Assembly: GCA_000686145.1 (NCBI GenBank)
Contig: JMMB01000007.1
Coordinates: 1,736,001-1,800,000 of the forward strand
Length of the DNA: 64,000 bases
From: Peptostreptococcaceae bacterium VA2
GTDB taxonomy: Bacteria > Bacillota > Clostridia > Peptostreptococcales > Peptostreptococcaceae
Direction: 5' to 3'
Below the pieces are notes generated by a model. It searched no databases. It had not been told where the DNA came from and was given only the letters and a program-made list of their open reading frames with translations. Positions 42,867-51,870 of the stretch are shown here, one piece after another. Every line of letters begins with the position of its first letter. Positions within the stretch are counted from its first letter, which is position 1. The position numbers and the translations under genes were made by a program.

Positions 42867-43703
42867 ATGAACGTTAAAATAGCTAAAGAAGCAGGATTTT
42901 GTTTTGGTGTAAAAAGAGCTATGAAAATGGCTTGGAATGAATTAGAAGCAAATGATGATATATATGCATTAGGACCTATTATTCATAACAAACAAGCAGT
43001 TAGTAAATATGAAGAAAAAGGGTTGAAAACAGTAGAAGTAATAGACAGTATTCCAAACTTTAAAAACATGATAATAAGATCACATGGTGTTAGTGAAAAA
43101 GTATATAAAGATGCAAATGAAAAGCGAATCAATGTTGTAGATACAACTTGCCCATATGTGAAGAAAATACATAGGATAGTTAAAACTTATCATGATAAAG
43201 GATATGAGATAATCGTAATAGGAGATAGCAAACATCCAGAAGTTATAGGTATAAATGGGTGGTGTGGAGATTGTGCTAAAATAATAAAGACTTTAGATGA
43301 TTTAGATGTTACTAAATTTGATCATTCTAAAAAACATGTTGTTGTAGCTCAGACAACTATAAATTTAGAATTATACAATGAAATAATAAGTAAGCTAGAG
43401 AAGAAATTAGATAATATTATATTTAATAACACTATCTGTTCGGCAACAAAAGTAAGACAACTAGCAGCCAAAGAGTTATCTCAAGAAGTTGATTGTATGG
43501 TTGTTGTAGGTGGAAAGCATAGCTCTAATACTCAAAAATTAGTTAATATATGTAAAGAAGCTGTAGAAACTTTTGCTATAGAAACAAAACAAGATTTGAA
43601 TATAGCTAAATTAAAAGAATATGAACTAATCGGAATAACAGCAGGAGCTTCTACTCCTGATTGGATAATAGAAGATGTAGTAGAATTTATAGAATCTATA
43701 TAA
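42867..43703 (+). CDS. ispH: HMB-PP reductase (IspH)
   Basis: A 278-residue [4Fe-4S] enzyme, last step of the methylerythritol-phosphate isoprenoid route. The three cluster Cys are visible: GFCFGVKRA (Cys 12), DTTCPYVKK and NTICSATKVRQ. Conserved His residues appear in IIHNKQAV and SHGVSE. Size is normal for the stand-alone form. The gene closes the operon, and a 29-bp hairpin follows. Confidence 0.96.
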   Translation: MNVKIAKEAGFCFGVKRAMKMAWNELEANDDIYALGPIIHNKQAVSKYEEKGLKTVEVIDSIPNFKNMIIRSHGVSEKVYKDANEKRINVVDTTCPYVKKIHRIVKTYHDKGYEIIVIGDSKHPEVIGINGWCGDCAKIIKTLDDLDVTKFDHSKKHVVVAQTTINLELYNEIISKLEKKLDNIIFNNTICSATKVRQLAAKELSQEVDCMVVVGGKHSSNTQKLVNICKEAVETFAIETKQDLNIAKLKEYELIGITAGASTPDWIIEDVVEFIESI

Positions 43704-43705
43704 TA

Positions 43706-43768
43706 TAAATTCAAATACAAATGGCTATAATGAACTATTTTCATTATAGCCATTTATATTTGAATTTA
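43706..43768. terminator. Long 29-bp hairpin after ispH
   Basis: Arms 43706-43734 and 43740-43768 pair with a single G-U and a 5-nt loop (CTATT). The base that follows is not a T-run (CTTTATAAC), so it is not a textbook terminator despite its strength. Confidence 0.75.
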
Positions 43769-43787
43769 CTTTATAACAAATAAAACA

Positions 43788-43843
43788 TTGACAAAATATT
43801 CATAAATGATATAATAAAAACATCATTGATAATCATTTTCAAT
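43788..43843 (+). promoter_or_regulatory. Promoter with Fur-like operator
   Basis: TTGACA (43788-43793) and TATAAT (43810-43815) are 16 bp apart. Directly behind, ATTGATAATCATTTTCAAT (43825-43843) is a near-palindrome that closely matches the Fur box GATAATGATAATCATTATC, so it covers the expected start of transcription. Metal-dependent repression of the next gene is likely. Confidence 0.8.
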
Positions 43844-43979
43844 TGAAGGTGATTAGGATATATCTAATTCATAAAAAATAATCATATTTTTTATGAAAAA
43901 AAGTAATTTATATAAGTATTTAAATCACATTTTAAGTATATAGTATAAAGTGCATATATTATATATAGGAGGGAAATAA

Positions 43980-45116
43980 ATGGATATTTTTATATCATCA
44001 GCTGAAGAAGCTTTTTTACATGTAGGTTCTATGATTGGATTTTTTATATTATTATTTGGATATATAAATTATAAAACCAATGGAAACTTTACATATATTA
44101 TATCAAAGAATAAAAAATTACAACCATTAATAGGCGGACTAATAGGTTCTATTCCTGGGTGTGGTGGAACTTTAGCTATAATGCCACTGTACATACAAAA
44201 AAAACTTAGTTTTGGTGCTATAATAGCAAGTTTGATATCAAGTATGGGGGATGCTGCGTTTATATTAATAGCATCTAATTTAAAATTATACATATTCGTA
44301 ACAGTGGTAGGATTGATAACTGGTGTAATAACTGGATATATAGTAGACTTATTTAATTTAGAACTAAAATTAAATCTGAAATCGCCAAAATGTAAGACAT
44401 TAGGAAGAGGAAGTTTAGCTTCAAAATCCTATAATAAATATGATGAACTAGATAGAGTAGCTCATCATCATGGGAATATAAATAAATTTGCATATATAAT
44501 AACTCATGGGGTTGGATATAAATTATACATTGCTATACTTTTAATTGGTTTTGCATTTATGACTATAGCGCATTCGGGTATTAATTCGTCTATTGTAGAA
44601 AAAATACATTCTCTCGAAGAACTAATAGCAATTCTAGGAATAGTATCATCAGTTATATATATGGTATGCTTTAAGAAGGTATTTAAAAACTCTAACTCAG
44701 TAGAAGAAGAAAATAAAAAAGGCTCTTTAAAAGAAGTACTTATACACTCTGTAGGAGAAATATCGTTTGTAATAACATGGATATTTATAGCGTATATTGT
44801 ATATGATTTAAGTGTTATACTAATTGGCGGAGAAGAATATATATCAAACTTTGTTCTGTACACAGGGATAGGAAGTGTTTTAATAGGAGCATTATTAGGT
44901 CTTATTCCTGGATGTGGAGTACAAATAGTACTTTTATCTTTTTATCTAAAAGGAAATGTTCCTTTAGGGGCGGTAATTGCAAATTCTATATCTCAAGATG
45001 GAGATGCATTGTTCCCACTTATAGCAATGGATAAAAAGTCTGCACTTTGGGCAACTATACTTACAACCATACCCGCTGTAGTAGTTGGAGTGATAGTTTA
45101 TATAATGTCCGTATAA
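43980..45116 (+). CDS. Putative metal exporter (ArsP_2 / manganese transporter type)
   Basis: A 378-residue membrane protein with about ten spans in two inverted halves. Each half carries the same signature: GGLIGSIPGCGGTLAIMPLYI near residue 57 and GALLGLIPGCGVQIVLLSFYL near 308, followed by SSMGDAAFILI and SQDGDALFPLI. This is the family annotated as putative 10TM heavy-metal exporter or manganese transporter. A His-rich loop (VAHHHGN) may bind metal. AGGAGGG precedes the ATG. The Fur-like box upstream suggests iron-related regulation. Confidence 0.8.
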   Translation: MDIFISSAEEAFLHVGSMIGFFILLFGYINYKTNGNFTYIISKNKKLQPLIGGLIGSIPGCGGTLAIMPLYIQKKLSFGAIIASLISSMGDAAFILIASNLKLYIFVTVVGLITGVITGYIVDLFNLELKLNLKSPKCKTLGRGSLASKSYNKYDELDRVAHHHGNINKFAYIITHGVGYKLYIAILLIGFAFMTIAHSGINSSIVEKIHSLEELIAILGIVSSVIYMVCFKKVFKNSNSVEEENKKGSLKEVLIHSVGEISFVITWIFIAYIVYDLSVILIGGEEYISNFVLYTGIGSVLIGALLGLIPGCGVQIVLLSFYLKGNVPLGAVIANSISQDGDALFPLIAMDKKSALWATILTTIPAVVVGVIVYIMSV

Positions 45117-45158
45117 ATAATAAGATACTAGATTTGTATATTATAATATATAGATTGT

Positions 45159-45185
45159 AAAAAAGGCCTTCTGGGTCTTTTTTTA
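45159..45185 (+). terminator. Terminator after the metal transporter
   Basis: AAAAAAGGCC pairs with GGGTCTTTTTT (one G-U) around a small loop, followed by T residues. The stem is short but typical. Confidence 0.75.
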
Positions 45186-45271
45186 TACCCTGATATTAAT
45201 GAGAATTAAATTCTATATGTTAATTTGAGTAAAGAACCAACAATATAAAAATTAAAAGATCACTTAAAAAT

Positions 45272-45324
45272 AGTTGAAAGTTCAACTAAAATAATGTATG
45301 CTTTAAATAGTTGAACTTTCAACT
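45272..45324. promoter_or_regulatory. Two facing MarR operators
   Basis: AGTTGAAAGTTCAACT at 45272-45287 recurs as its exact reverse complement AGTTGAACTTTCAACT at 45309-45324. Each is itself a 7-bp inverted repeat (AGTTGAA/TTCAACT). The pair sits just before the MarR gene, as expected for autoregulation. Confidence 0.8.
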
Positions 45325-45332
45325 ATTTAAAG

Positions 45333-45791
45333 GTGGTGAGAATTATTAAAGAATTAAGTAACACCCTATTGAGACAAATAGGAACTTTATCTAGATCAGT
45401 ACATTATATAAGTGATATAAAATACAAAGAGCTCAAACTTCAAAAAGGTCAATTTACGTTTTTAACGCGTATTTGTGAAAATCCAGGTATAAACTTTATA
45501 GACTTATCAAATATGCTAAAAGTAGATAAAGCAACAACTACAAAAGCAGTACAAAAACTAGTTGAGGCAAGTTATATAGAAAAAAAACGAGATGAACAAG
45601 ATAAGCGAGGGTATAATTTAAATCCGACAAATAAAGCTCTAGAAATATATAACTTAATAATAGAAGAGGAAAATAAAAATATAAATATATGCTTTAAAAA
45701 TTTCACGGAAGACGATAAAAAGTCAATAAATAAATTGATAACTAAAATGTCTAAAAATATAGAAAACGAGTGGATTAAAATAAAAAAATAG
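45333..45791 (+). CDS. MarR-family transcriptional regulator
   Basis: A 152-residue winged-helix regulator. It shows a helical start, then GQFTFLTRICENPGINFIDLSNMLKVDKATTTKAVQKLVEASYIEKKRDEQDKRGYNLNPT, the MarR HTH plus wing. The exact start is uncertain: GTG 45333 or 45336 lie inside the ribosome-site sequence AAAGGTGGTGAG, and an ATT at 45342 is better spaced. Two matching palindromes lie immediately upstream. It is followed by an acetyltransferase and a Nudix gene, which may be its targets. Confidence 0.88.
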   Translation: MVRIIKELSNTLLRQIGTLSRSVHYISDIKYKELKLQKGQFTFLTRICENPGINFIDLSNMLKVDKATTTKAVQKLVEASYIEKKRDEQDKRGYNLNPTNKALEIYNLIIEEENKNINICFKNFTEDDKKSINKLITKMSKNIENEWIKIKK

Positions 45792-45804
45792 AGGAGACAT
45801 ACTA

Positions 45805-46308
45805 ATGATAAATAAAGCAAAAATAAGTGACTTAGACAGTATAATGGATATTATAGATTTAACGATAGAAGAAATGAGCTCTTATAACAATACACAATGG
45901 GATAAAAATTACCCTCAAAGTAATGATTTTATAATAGATATTCAAAAAGGTGACTTGTATATTAAATCTACAGGTAAAGACATAAAGGGATTTATATGTG
46001 TTAATTATATAGAGCCTAAAGAATATAATGGGTTAAATTGGACATCTAATCAAAAGTGTATGGTAATTCATAGAATGGCAGTCCATCCAAAATACAGAAA
46101 CCAAGGTATCGGAAGCATGCTCATGAAATTTGCAGACGAACTAGCAATTGAAAATAATGTTAACTATTTAAAAACAGATACTTATTCAATAAATATAAAA
46201 ATGAATTCACTATTTAATAAAAAAGAATTTAAGTTTATAGGTGAAATGAACTTTTTAGGAAAAGAAAAACCTTTTTATTGTTATGATAAACTAATAACTA
46301 AAATATAG
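45805..46308 (+). CDS. GNAT-family acetyltransferase
   Basis: A 167-residue GNAT enzyme with the acetyl-CoA binding motif VHPKYRNQGIGSMLMKFADELA near residue 92 and a typical N-terminal helix (DSIMDIIDLTIEEM). It follows the MarR gene by 13 bases with a GAGGAG site, so it is likely co-transcribed and controlled by it. Substrate unknown; resistance to a small toxic amine is one possibility. Confidence 0.88.
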   Translation: MINKAKISDLDSIMDIIDLTIEEMSSYNNTQWDKNYPQSNDFIIDIQKGDLYIKSTGKDIKGFICVNYIEPKEYNGLNWTSNQKCMVIHRMAVHPKYRNQGIGSMLMKFADELAIENNVNYLKTDTYSINIKMNSLFNKKEFKFIGEMNFLGKEKPFYCYDKLITKI

Positions 46309-46368
46309 AATATTTTATAAATAAAGGATTCAATAAATTAAATAATATCATTTAAAGGAGTTATAATT

Positions 46369-46980
46369 ATGATTAATCAGCTGAAAGACAAATTTAAAGA
46401 CTTTAAGCCATCTATAAATGGTTCCCAAAATATGCAAAAAGCATCTGTCACAATACCAATAGTAAAAATAGAAGATACTTACAATATATTATTCGAGGTA
46501 AGGTCTAAAAACTTAAGAACTCAACCAAGTGAAATTTCATTTCCTGGTGGAAAACATAATTTTAATGAGGATCCCTTAAGTGCTGCTATAAGAGAAACTT
46601 GTGAAGAACTCGGAACTCATGCTTCTAATATAGAACTAATTACAGAACTTGATTTATATATAAATTATTCACAACTTATGATATACCCGTACCTTGTATA
46701 TATTAAAGATTTAAGTAAATTAGATATAAATAAAGATGAGGTAGACCATATTTTCTATGTGCCTATATCTACTTTACTTAGAGAAAATCCTATTTCCTAC
46801 CATAACGAAGTTCATATAATACCACATAAAAACTTCCCTTATGATATTATACCTAGTAAAGAAAACTATGAATTTAAAATTGGATCTTATAAAACATTAT
46901 TTTATAAATATAATAATTATATCATTTGGGGTATAACAGCAACTATTCTTGAAAATTTTTTAGAGATAATAAGAAATTAA
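46369..46980 (+). CDS. Nudix CoA diphosphatase-like protein
   Basis: A 203-residue Nudix hydrolase. The UPF0035/NuCoA-type motif is LRTQPSEISFPGGKHNF and the Nudix box GGKHNFNEDPLSAAIRETCEELGTH, with REx2EE for metal binding. These features match the CoA pyrophosphatases of the NudL/YeaB group. AAAGGAG precedes the ATG. It lies about 60 bases after the acetyltransferase; a small independent promoter cannot be excluded. Confidence 0.88.
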   Translation: MINQLKDKFKDFKPSINGSQNMQKASVTIPIVKIEDTYNILFEVRSKNLRTQPSEISFPGGKHNFNEDPLSAAIRETCEELGTHASNIELITELDLYINYSQLMIYPYLVYIKDLSKLDINKDEVDHIFYVPISTLLRENPISYHNEVHIIPHKNFPYDIIPSKENYEFKIGSYKTLFYKYNNYIIWGITATILENFLEIIRN

Positions 46981-47110
46981 CATAAATAGCTAGCATCGTA
47001 ATAATAAAAATATATAAAAAGATTGCATATTATATTAAAAATAGTATATAATCATATTTGTAGTAAATAAAAAAGAAAAGCCTTTATAAAAGGTTATGGA
47101 GAATTAACAA

Positions 47111-47311
47111 ATGACTAACGGAACAGTAAAATGGTTTAACAACGAAAAAGGTTTTGGATTTATATCAGTAGAAGGTGGAGATGATGTATTCGCACATTTC
47201 TCAGCTATACAAACTGATGGATTCAAATCATTAGAAGAAGGACAAAGAGTAAGCTTTAATATAGTTAAAGGTGCTAGAGGACCTCAAGCAGAAAACATAA
47301 CTATATTATAA
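47111..47311 (+). CDS. Cold-shock protein
   Basis: A 66-residue CspA-type RNA chaperone. RNP1 is KGFGFISV and RNP2 is DVFAHF, with the usual start TNGTVKWFN and end [10 protein letters not shown]. It melts RNA structure at low temperature and can act as antiterminator. A 130-bp AT-rich leader precedes it and a terminator follows at 47332. Confidence 0.97.
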   Translation: MTNGTVKWFNNEKGFGFISVEGGDDVFAHFSAIQTDGFKSLEEGQRVSFNIVKGARGPQAENITIL

Positions 47312-47331
47312 TATATAGATTGTTTAAGAAG

Positions 47332-47353
47332 AAAGACCTTATGGTCTTTTTTT
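47332..47353 (+). terminator. Terminator after the cold-shock gene
   Basis: AAAGACC (47332-47338) pairs with GGTCTTT (47343-47349), followed by TTTT. Confidence 0.88.
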
Positions 47354-47476
47354 ATGTGTAAAAATAATTACTACACTAAATATATATAGTTTAAAATTCA
47401 TAATTTTGTTTTAAAATTAACACAAGGGGTATAAATATAACATGTTAATAAATTATCATATTTGGAGGTAGTAATT

Positions 47477-48805
47477 ATGAAAGTTATAGTAATAGGATGT
47501 ACACATGCAGGAACTGCTGCAGTTACCAACATAAAAGAGAAATACCCAGAAAGTGAAGTAGTAGTTTATGAAAAAAATGATAATTTATCATTCTTATCTT
47601 GTGGGATAGCTTTAAATGTTGGTAAAGTTATAGATACAACAGAAAAATTATTTTATAGCTCTCCTGAAAACTTACAGTCTATTGGTATTAAAACTAATAT
47701 GAAACATGAAGTTTTAGATATAGATTTTGATAATAAAAAGATATCAGTTAAGAACTTACTAACTTGTGAAGTATTTGAAGATACTTATGATAAATTAGTT
47801 CTTACATTAGGCTCTTGGCCAATAGTACCTAATTTTGAGGGTGGGAAACTAGATAATATAGTTTTATGTAAAAACTATGACCATGCAAAAGATATTATTA
47901 AAAGAAGTGAAAATGCTAAAAATGTAGTTGTAATAGGAGCAGGATATATTGGTGTAGAACTTGCAGAGGCATTTGAAATGCAAGGAAAAAATACTATATT
48001 AATAGATGCAGAAGAGCGAATTATGGCTAAATATTTAGATAAAGAATTTACAGATATAGCTGAGACTGAGTTTAAAAATAAAGGTGTTAAGTTAATATTA
48101 GGTCAAAAGGTTCAAAAGTTTGAGGGTAGTAATAAAGTATATAAAGTAAAAACAGACCAAGATGAATTTGAAGCTGATTTAGTAGTACTATGTATAGGGT
48201 TTGCTCCTAGTACTAAACTAGTTCAAGGTAAATTAGATACATTACCTAATGGAGCTATTATAATCGATGAATATATGAGAACAAGTGCTAAGGATGTATT
48301 TGCTGCAGGAGATTGTTGCGTTGTTAAATTTAATCCAGCTAAAGATACTAGATATATACCACTTGCTACTAATGCTGTAAGAATGGGTACTTTAATTGGT
48401 AAAAACTTAGTTAATCCTACTCTTAAATATATGGGAACACAAGGTACTTCAGGGATTAAGATATATGATCAATGTATAGCTTCAACTGGACTTACTGAAG
48501 AAGTAGCTAAAAATACAAGTGATTTTGATGTAGACTCTGTTATAGTTAGAGATAATTATAGACCTGAATTTATGCCAACATTTGAAGAAGCTACTTTAAA
48601 ATTAATATTTGATAAAAATAGCAGAAAAATACTAGGTGGTCAAATTATTTCAAAAATAGATTTAACTCAGTATATGAATACATTATCAGTAGTTATACAA
48701 AATGAAATGACTATAGAAGAATTAGCAATGACTGATTTCTTCTTCCAACCACATTTTAATAAGCCGTGGAGTTTATTAAATTTAGCTGCTTTAAAAGCTT
48801 TATAA
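47477..48805 (+). CDS. NADH oxidase-type FAD enzyme
   Basis: A 442-residue flavoenzyme of the NADH oxidase / CoA-disulfide reductase family. Residues 1-33 form the FAD fold with THAGT (His 10). The redox Cys is Cys 42 in SFLSCGIAL. The NAD fold is VVIGAGYIGVELAEAFE near 152, and AAGDCC near 280 closes the FAD site. These residues fit a water-forming NADH oxidase that removes oxygen. The TTG at 47462 is rejected because GGAGG sits inside it; the ATG at 47477 is correctly spaced. Confidence 0.9.
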   Translation: MKVIVIGCTHAGTAAVTNIKEKYPESEVVVYEKNDNLSFLSCGIALNVGKVIDTTEKLFYSSPENLQSIGIKTNMKHEVLDIDFDNKKISVKNLLTCEVFEDTYDKLVLTLGSWPIVPNFEGGKLDNIVLCKNYDHAKDIIKRSENAKNVVVIGAGYIGVELAEAFEMQGKNTILIDAEERIMAKYLDKEFTDIAETEFKNKGVKLILGQKVQKFEGSNKVYKVKTDQDEFEADLVVLCIGFAPSTKLVQGKLDTLPNGAIIIDEYMRTSAKDVFAAGDCCVVKFNPAKDTRYIPLATNAVRMGTLIGKNLVNPTLKYMGTQGTSGIKIYDQCIASTGLTEEVAKNTSDFDVDSVIVRDNYRPEFMPTFEEATLKLIFDKNSRKILGGQIISKIDLTQYMNTLSVVIQNEMTIEELAMTDFFFQPHFNKPWSLLNLAALKAL

Positions 48806-48883
48806 AAATTAAATAATCTTAGTAAATAAAAAGATATTATACTATAAAAAACCAAAATAAGCATATAATATATAATAGTAAAT

Positions 48884-48918
48884 AAAAAGACATGAGTTTC
48901 AAAGATTCATGTCTTTTT
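48884..48918 (+). terminator. Terminator after the NADH oxidase gene
   Basis: AAAAAGACATGA (48884-48895) pairs exactly with TCATGTCTTTTT (48907-48918). Confidence 0.88.
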
Positions 48919-48959
48919 ACATATAAGAAAATTATAGTTTTAAAAGAAAGGTAAATTAT

Positions 48960-49811
48960 ATGAAAAAATTTAAGTTTAGTAAACTTAAGAAAAAAGTAAT
49001 AAACGTTAATAGAACAATAACATATAGTTATATAAAAGATTTATCTATAAAGGGACAAAATATAAAATATGGTGATAATAAAAAACAATACTATAAAGTA
49101 TATAAGCAAGAACATGAAAACAATGAAAATAAGTCTGTAATATTTTTTATTCATGGAGGTGGTTGGTGGCATGGTAGTCCTTCTTTATACAGTGGAGTCG
49201 GAAAATACTTTTATAAGATGGGATATACCACTATACTTGCAGGATATAGATTAGTTCCATTTCATAGATATCCTGCACAAATAGAAGATGTATTTCAAGC
49301 TTTAAATCATTATATAAAAAATAACCAAAATGCAAAAAATATAATAATTGCAGGATATTCTGCAGGAGGCGAATTAGCTTCTCATCTTGTATTTGATCAT
49401 AAAAGACAAGATGAATATAATATAGATCATAACATTTTAAAAGGGTTTATATCTATATCAGGGGTATTAGATTTTTTTAAATGTAACTCTACATATTCTA
49501 AGATACTTATTAATAATTATATTTATAAAGGTAAAATAAATAAAGTAAATCCTATAAATTTACTTAATAAAGAAGTTGATATACCTATAATGTGTATACA
49601 TGGTGATTGTGATTCTCTTATAGATGTAAATGCATCAATTTCGTTTATAGATAAAGTTAATAATCTAGATGAAAATACTATCTTAAAAATAATAAAGAAA
49701 GCAGAGCATGAAGATACTATAGATCTTGTAAGAGGAGATGGGAACAAATATTCTAAATATATTTGGAATTTTATAAAAGAAGTGAATGATTTGAAAGAAG
49801 TAGATAATTAA
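48960..49811 (+). CDS. Alpha/beta-hydrolase (esterase/lipase)
   Basis: A 283-residue esterase of the carboxylesterase/HSL type. The oxyanion loop is IHGGGWWHGS near 63, the nucleophile Ser lies in IIAGYSAGGELA near 135, and the acid and His follow in MCIHGDCDSLIDV and AEHEDT. No signal peptide is obvious; the N-terminus is very basic. It lies 40 bases before a membrane acyltransferase, so the two may handle the same acylated polymer, which is inference. Confidence 0.85.
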   Translation: MKKFKFSKLKKKVINVNRTITYSYIKDLSIKGQNIKYGDNKKQYYKVYKQEHENNENKSVIFFIHGGGWWHGSPSLYSGVGKYFYKMGYTTILAGYRLVPFHRYPAQIEDVFQALNHYIKNNQNAKNIIIAGYSAGGELASHLVFDHKRQDEYNIDHNILKGFISISGVLDFFKCNSTYSKILINNYIYKGKINKVNPINLLNKEVDIPIMCIHGDCDSLIDVNASISFIDKVNNLDENTILKIIKKAEHEDTIDLVRGDGNKYSKYIWNFIKEVNDLKEVDN

Positions 49812-49850
49812 TTCTTAAACCTAATAATATAATGAGGAAGAAGTGAATTT

Positions 49851-50825
49851 ATGAAAGATACTAAAGATAATTGCTTTATTGATAACATAAAATGTATACT
49901 TATTTTTTTTGTGGTATTTGGACATTTAATAGAACGATACATAGATAGAAATACTACACTAATGGGTGTTTATATGTTTATATATGTGTTTCATATGCCA
50001 TTGTTTATATTTATATCAGGATTTCTTTCTAAAAATATAAATAAAAGTAAGAAAATACTTTTAAAAACATTATTGGTTCCTTATGTAATATTAAATATAA
50101 TTTGGTATACATTAGCTTATTTTTATACAGGAGAAACTAATTCCCCACTGCTTTATCCAGGATGGACTTTATGGTTTTTACTTAGTTTATTTTTCTGGAG
50201 AGTTTCTCTTAAATATCTAGTTAAGATAAAATATATATTGCCTATAAGTTTTTTACTAGGGCTTATTGTAGGACTTATTTCTAATGGTGCTATATTGTCA
50301 TTTTCAAGAACTATAGTATTTTTACCTTTTTTCTTGCTAGGTTATTATACTGATATGAGTAAACTGAAAAAAATAAGCGATAATATAAATATTTGGGTTG
50401 CTCTTCTAGGGCTTACTTTATTTGTGGGAATTGCATTATTTATTGCTGATAAAAATCTTATTAATTATAAATTTCTATATGGTTCTTACTCCTATTCAGA
50501 ATTAGGGATAAGTATATGGCAAGGCGTATTATATAGAAGTATATTATATATATGTAGTATTGCTCTAAGTATATTTGTATGTGTTATTACGCCTAGTCAT
50601 AAAACTTTCTATACTCATGTTGGAAAATCTACAATGTATGTATATGTATTTCATACTTATATTGTTCTTTTGATTTTTTATTTAATACCAAGATGGAATA
50701 TGAATATAATTACAAATTGGATAATTTTGATTAGTCCACTTTTTGTAACTTATATTTTATCTCATAAGATTTTCGAAAAAATATATAATAAATTATTTTA
50801 TCCCATAATTAAGTTAATAAAATAG
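49851..50825 (+). CDS. Membrane acyltransferase, family 3
   Basis: A 324-residue protein with about ten membrane spans of the OafA/acyltransferase_3 group. The first span holds the catalytic-type segment CILIFFVVFGHLIERYI, a His in the position used by this family. FHMPLFIFISGFLSKN is the second typical word. It transfers acyl groups to sugars in surface polymers. It is close behind the esterase gene, and a terminator follows. Confidence 0.87.
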   Translation: MKDTKDNCFIDNIKCILIFFVVFGHLIERYIDRNTTLMGVYMFIYVFHMPLFIFISGFLSKNINKSKKILLKTLLVPYVILNIIWYTLAYFYTGETNSPLLYPGWTLWFLLSLFFWRVSLKYLVKIKYILPISFLLGLIVGLISNGAILSFSRTIVFLPFFLLGYYTDMSKLKKISDNINIWVALLGLTLFVGIALFIADKNLINYKFLYGSYSYSELGISIWQGVLYRSILYICSIALSIFVCVITPSHKTFYTHVGKSTMYVYVFHTYIVLLIFYLIPRWNMNIITNWIILISPLFVTYILSHKIFEKIYNKLFYPIIKLIK

Positions 50826-50841
50826 CTTAACATAGTAAAAG

Positions 50842-50871
50842 AAACCACAGTGTCAATTCACTGTGGTTTTT
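50842..50871. terminator. Bidirectional terminator
   Basis: AAACCACAGTG (50842-50852) pairs with CACTGTGGTTT (50859-50869), followed by TT; it separates convergent genes. Confidence 0.9.
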
Positions 50872-50876
50872 GATTT

Positions 50877-51077
50877 TTATAATTTTTTTATTGTAATTAT
50901 AGAATTAAGAGGTATAAAAAGGTTGAAATTTTTATTAGATGCTTTTTCCATATGTTTTCTTTGTAAAATCAAATCAGTAGAAGTTACTTCGATAATTTCT
51001 CCGTATAATTTGTGTTGAGATAAATATGTGTAAAGTTCAACATACTCATTTAAGAATGTTAATGCATATTCGTACAT
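50877..51077 (-). CDS. Small Sm-like protein
   Basis: A 66-residue protein. The start at 51077 (MYEYALTFLNEYVE) is preferred over 51182 because AAAGGAATTG lies just upstream; the added N-terminal part would be an unlikely hydrophobic stretch. The pattern IIEVTSTDLILQRKH ... FNLFIPLNSIITIKK resembles small proteins with a strongly bent Sm-like sheet (DUF2642-like). Function unknown. Confidence 0.65.
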   Translation of the reverse strand: MYEYALTFLNEYVELYTYLSQHKLYGEIIEVTSTDLILQRKHMEKASNKNFNLFIPLNSIITIKKL

Positions 51078-51247
51078 ACCATCAATTCCTTTATAAGATA
51101 GAAAAATCTTACTATAATATATGGAAAATATATATAAATGGTGAATATTAATTATTATATATATTTTATTTTTAACAGACATTAAATCAGTAAAATTAAA
51201 AGTGTGGTAAAATAATAATAAAATATATTATAAAAGGGAGAAATATC

Positions 51248-51811
51248 ATGAATTGGATAAACCTAATAAAAGAATATATACCATATAATGAACAAGAAAG
51301 CAAAGATAAAGAGATAATTTTAAACTGCATAAATATATTTGATGATGTTTTAAGTAGAACAAATGAATTAGCTCATATGACATCATCTACATTTGTAGTA
51401 AATAACGGAAAAGATAAAGTGCTTATGGTACACCATAACATATACAATACTTGGTCATGGATGGGGGGGCATAATGATGGAGATAATGACTTTCTAAGAG
51501 TTGCAATAAAAGAACTGCAAGAAGAAACTGGTATAAGTGATATAAAAGTACTGAGAGATGGAATATACTCATTAGATGTATTAGATGTCAAAAGCCATAT
51601 AAAAAAAGGGAAATATGTATCACCCCACCTTCATTTATCAGTAGCATATTTAATTGAAGCTAAGGAAGATGAAAAATTAACAATTAAAGAAGATGAAAAC
51701 AGCGGTGTTATGTGGATTCCGATTAATGAAATAAATGAATATGTTAAAAATGAACCACACATGCAAAAGTTATATCAAAAATTCATAGAAAAACTATATA
51801 AATTAAATTAA
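51248..51811 (+). CDS. Nudix hydrolase
   Basis: A 187-residue Nudix enzyme. The box GGHNDGDNDFLRVAIKELQEETGI includes the metal-binding ExxEE; the position usually Glu in the first part is Asp or Asn. WSWMGGHNDGD is typical of a clostridial subgroup. AAAGGGAG precedes the ATG. It ends 60 bases before the corA hairpin. Substrate unknown. Confidence 0.87.
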   Translation: MNWINLIKEYIPYNEQESKDKEIILNCINIFDDVLSRTNELAHMTSSTFVVNNGKDKVLMVHHNIYNTWSWMGGHNDGDNDFLRVAIKELQEETGISDIKVLRDGIYSLDVLDVKSHIKKGKYVSPHLHLSVAYLIEAKEDEKLTIKEDENSGVMWIPINEINEYVKNEPHMQKLYQKFIEKLYKLN

Positions 51812-51828
51812 ATTACGTATATAATGAA

Positions 51829-51869
51829 TTATCACCTTGATTTTAAGAAATAATAAATCAAGGTGATAA
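51829..51869 (+). promoter_or_regulatory. Hairpin covering the corA ribosome site
   Basis: A 15-bp perfect stem: 51829-51843 pairs with 51855-51869, with an 11-nt A-rich loop. The 3' arm contains AAGGTGAT, the ribosome site of the next gene, whose ATG (51871) starts two bases after the stem. Folded RNA should block translation. Confidence 0.75.
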
Positions 51870-51870
51870 A

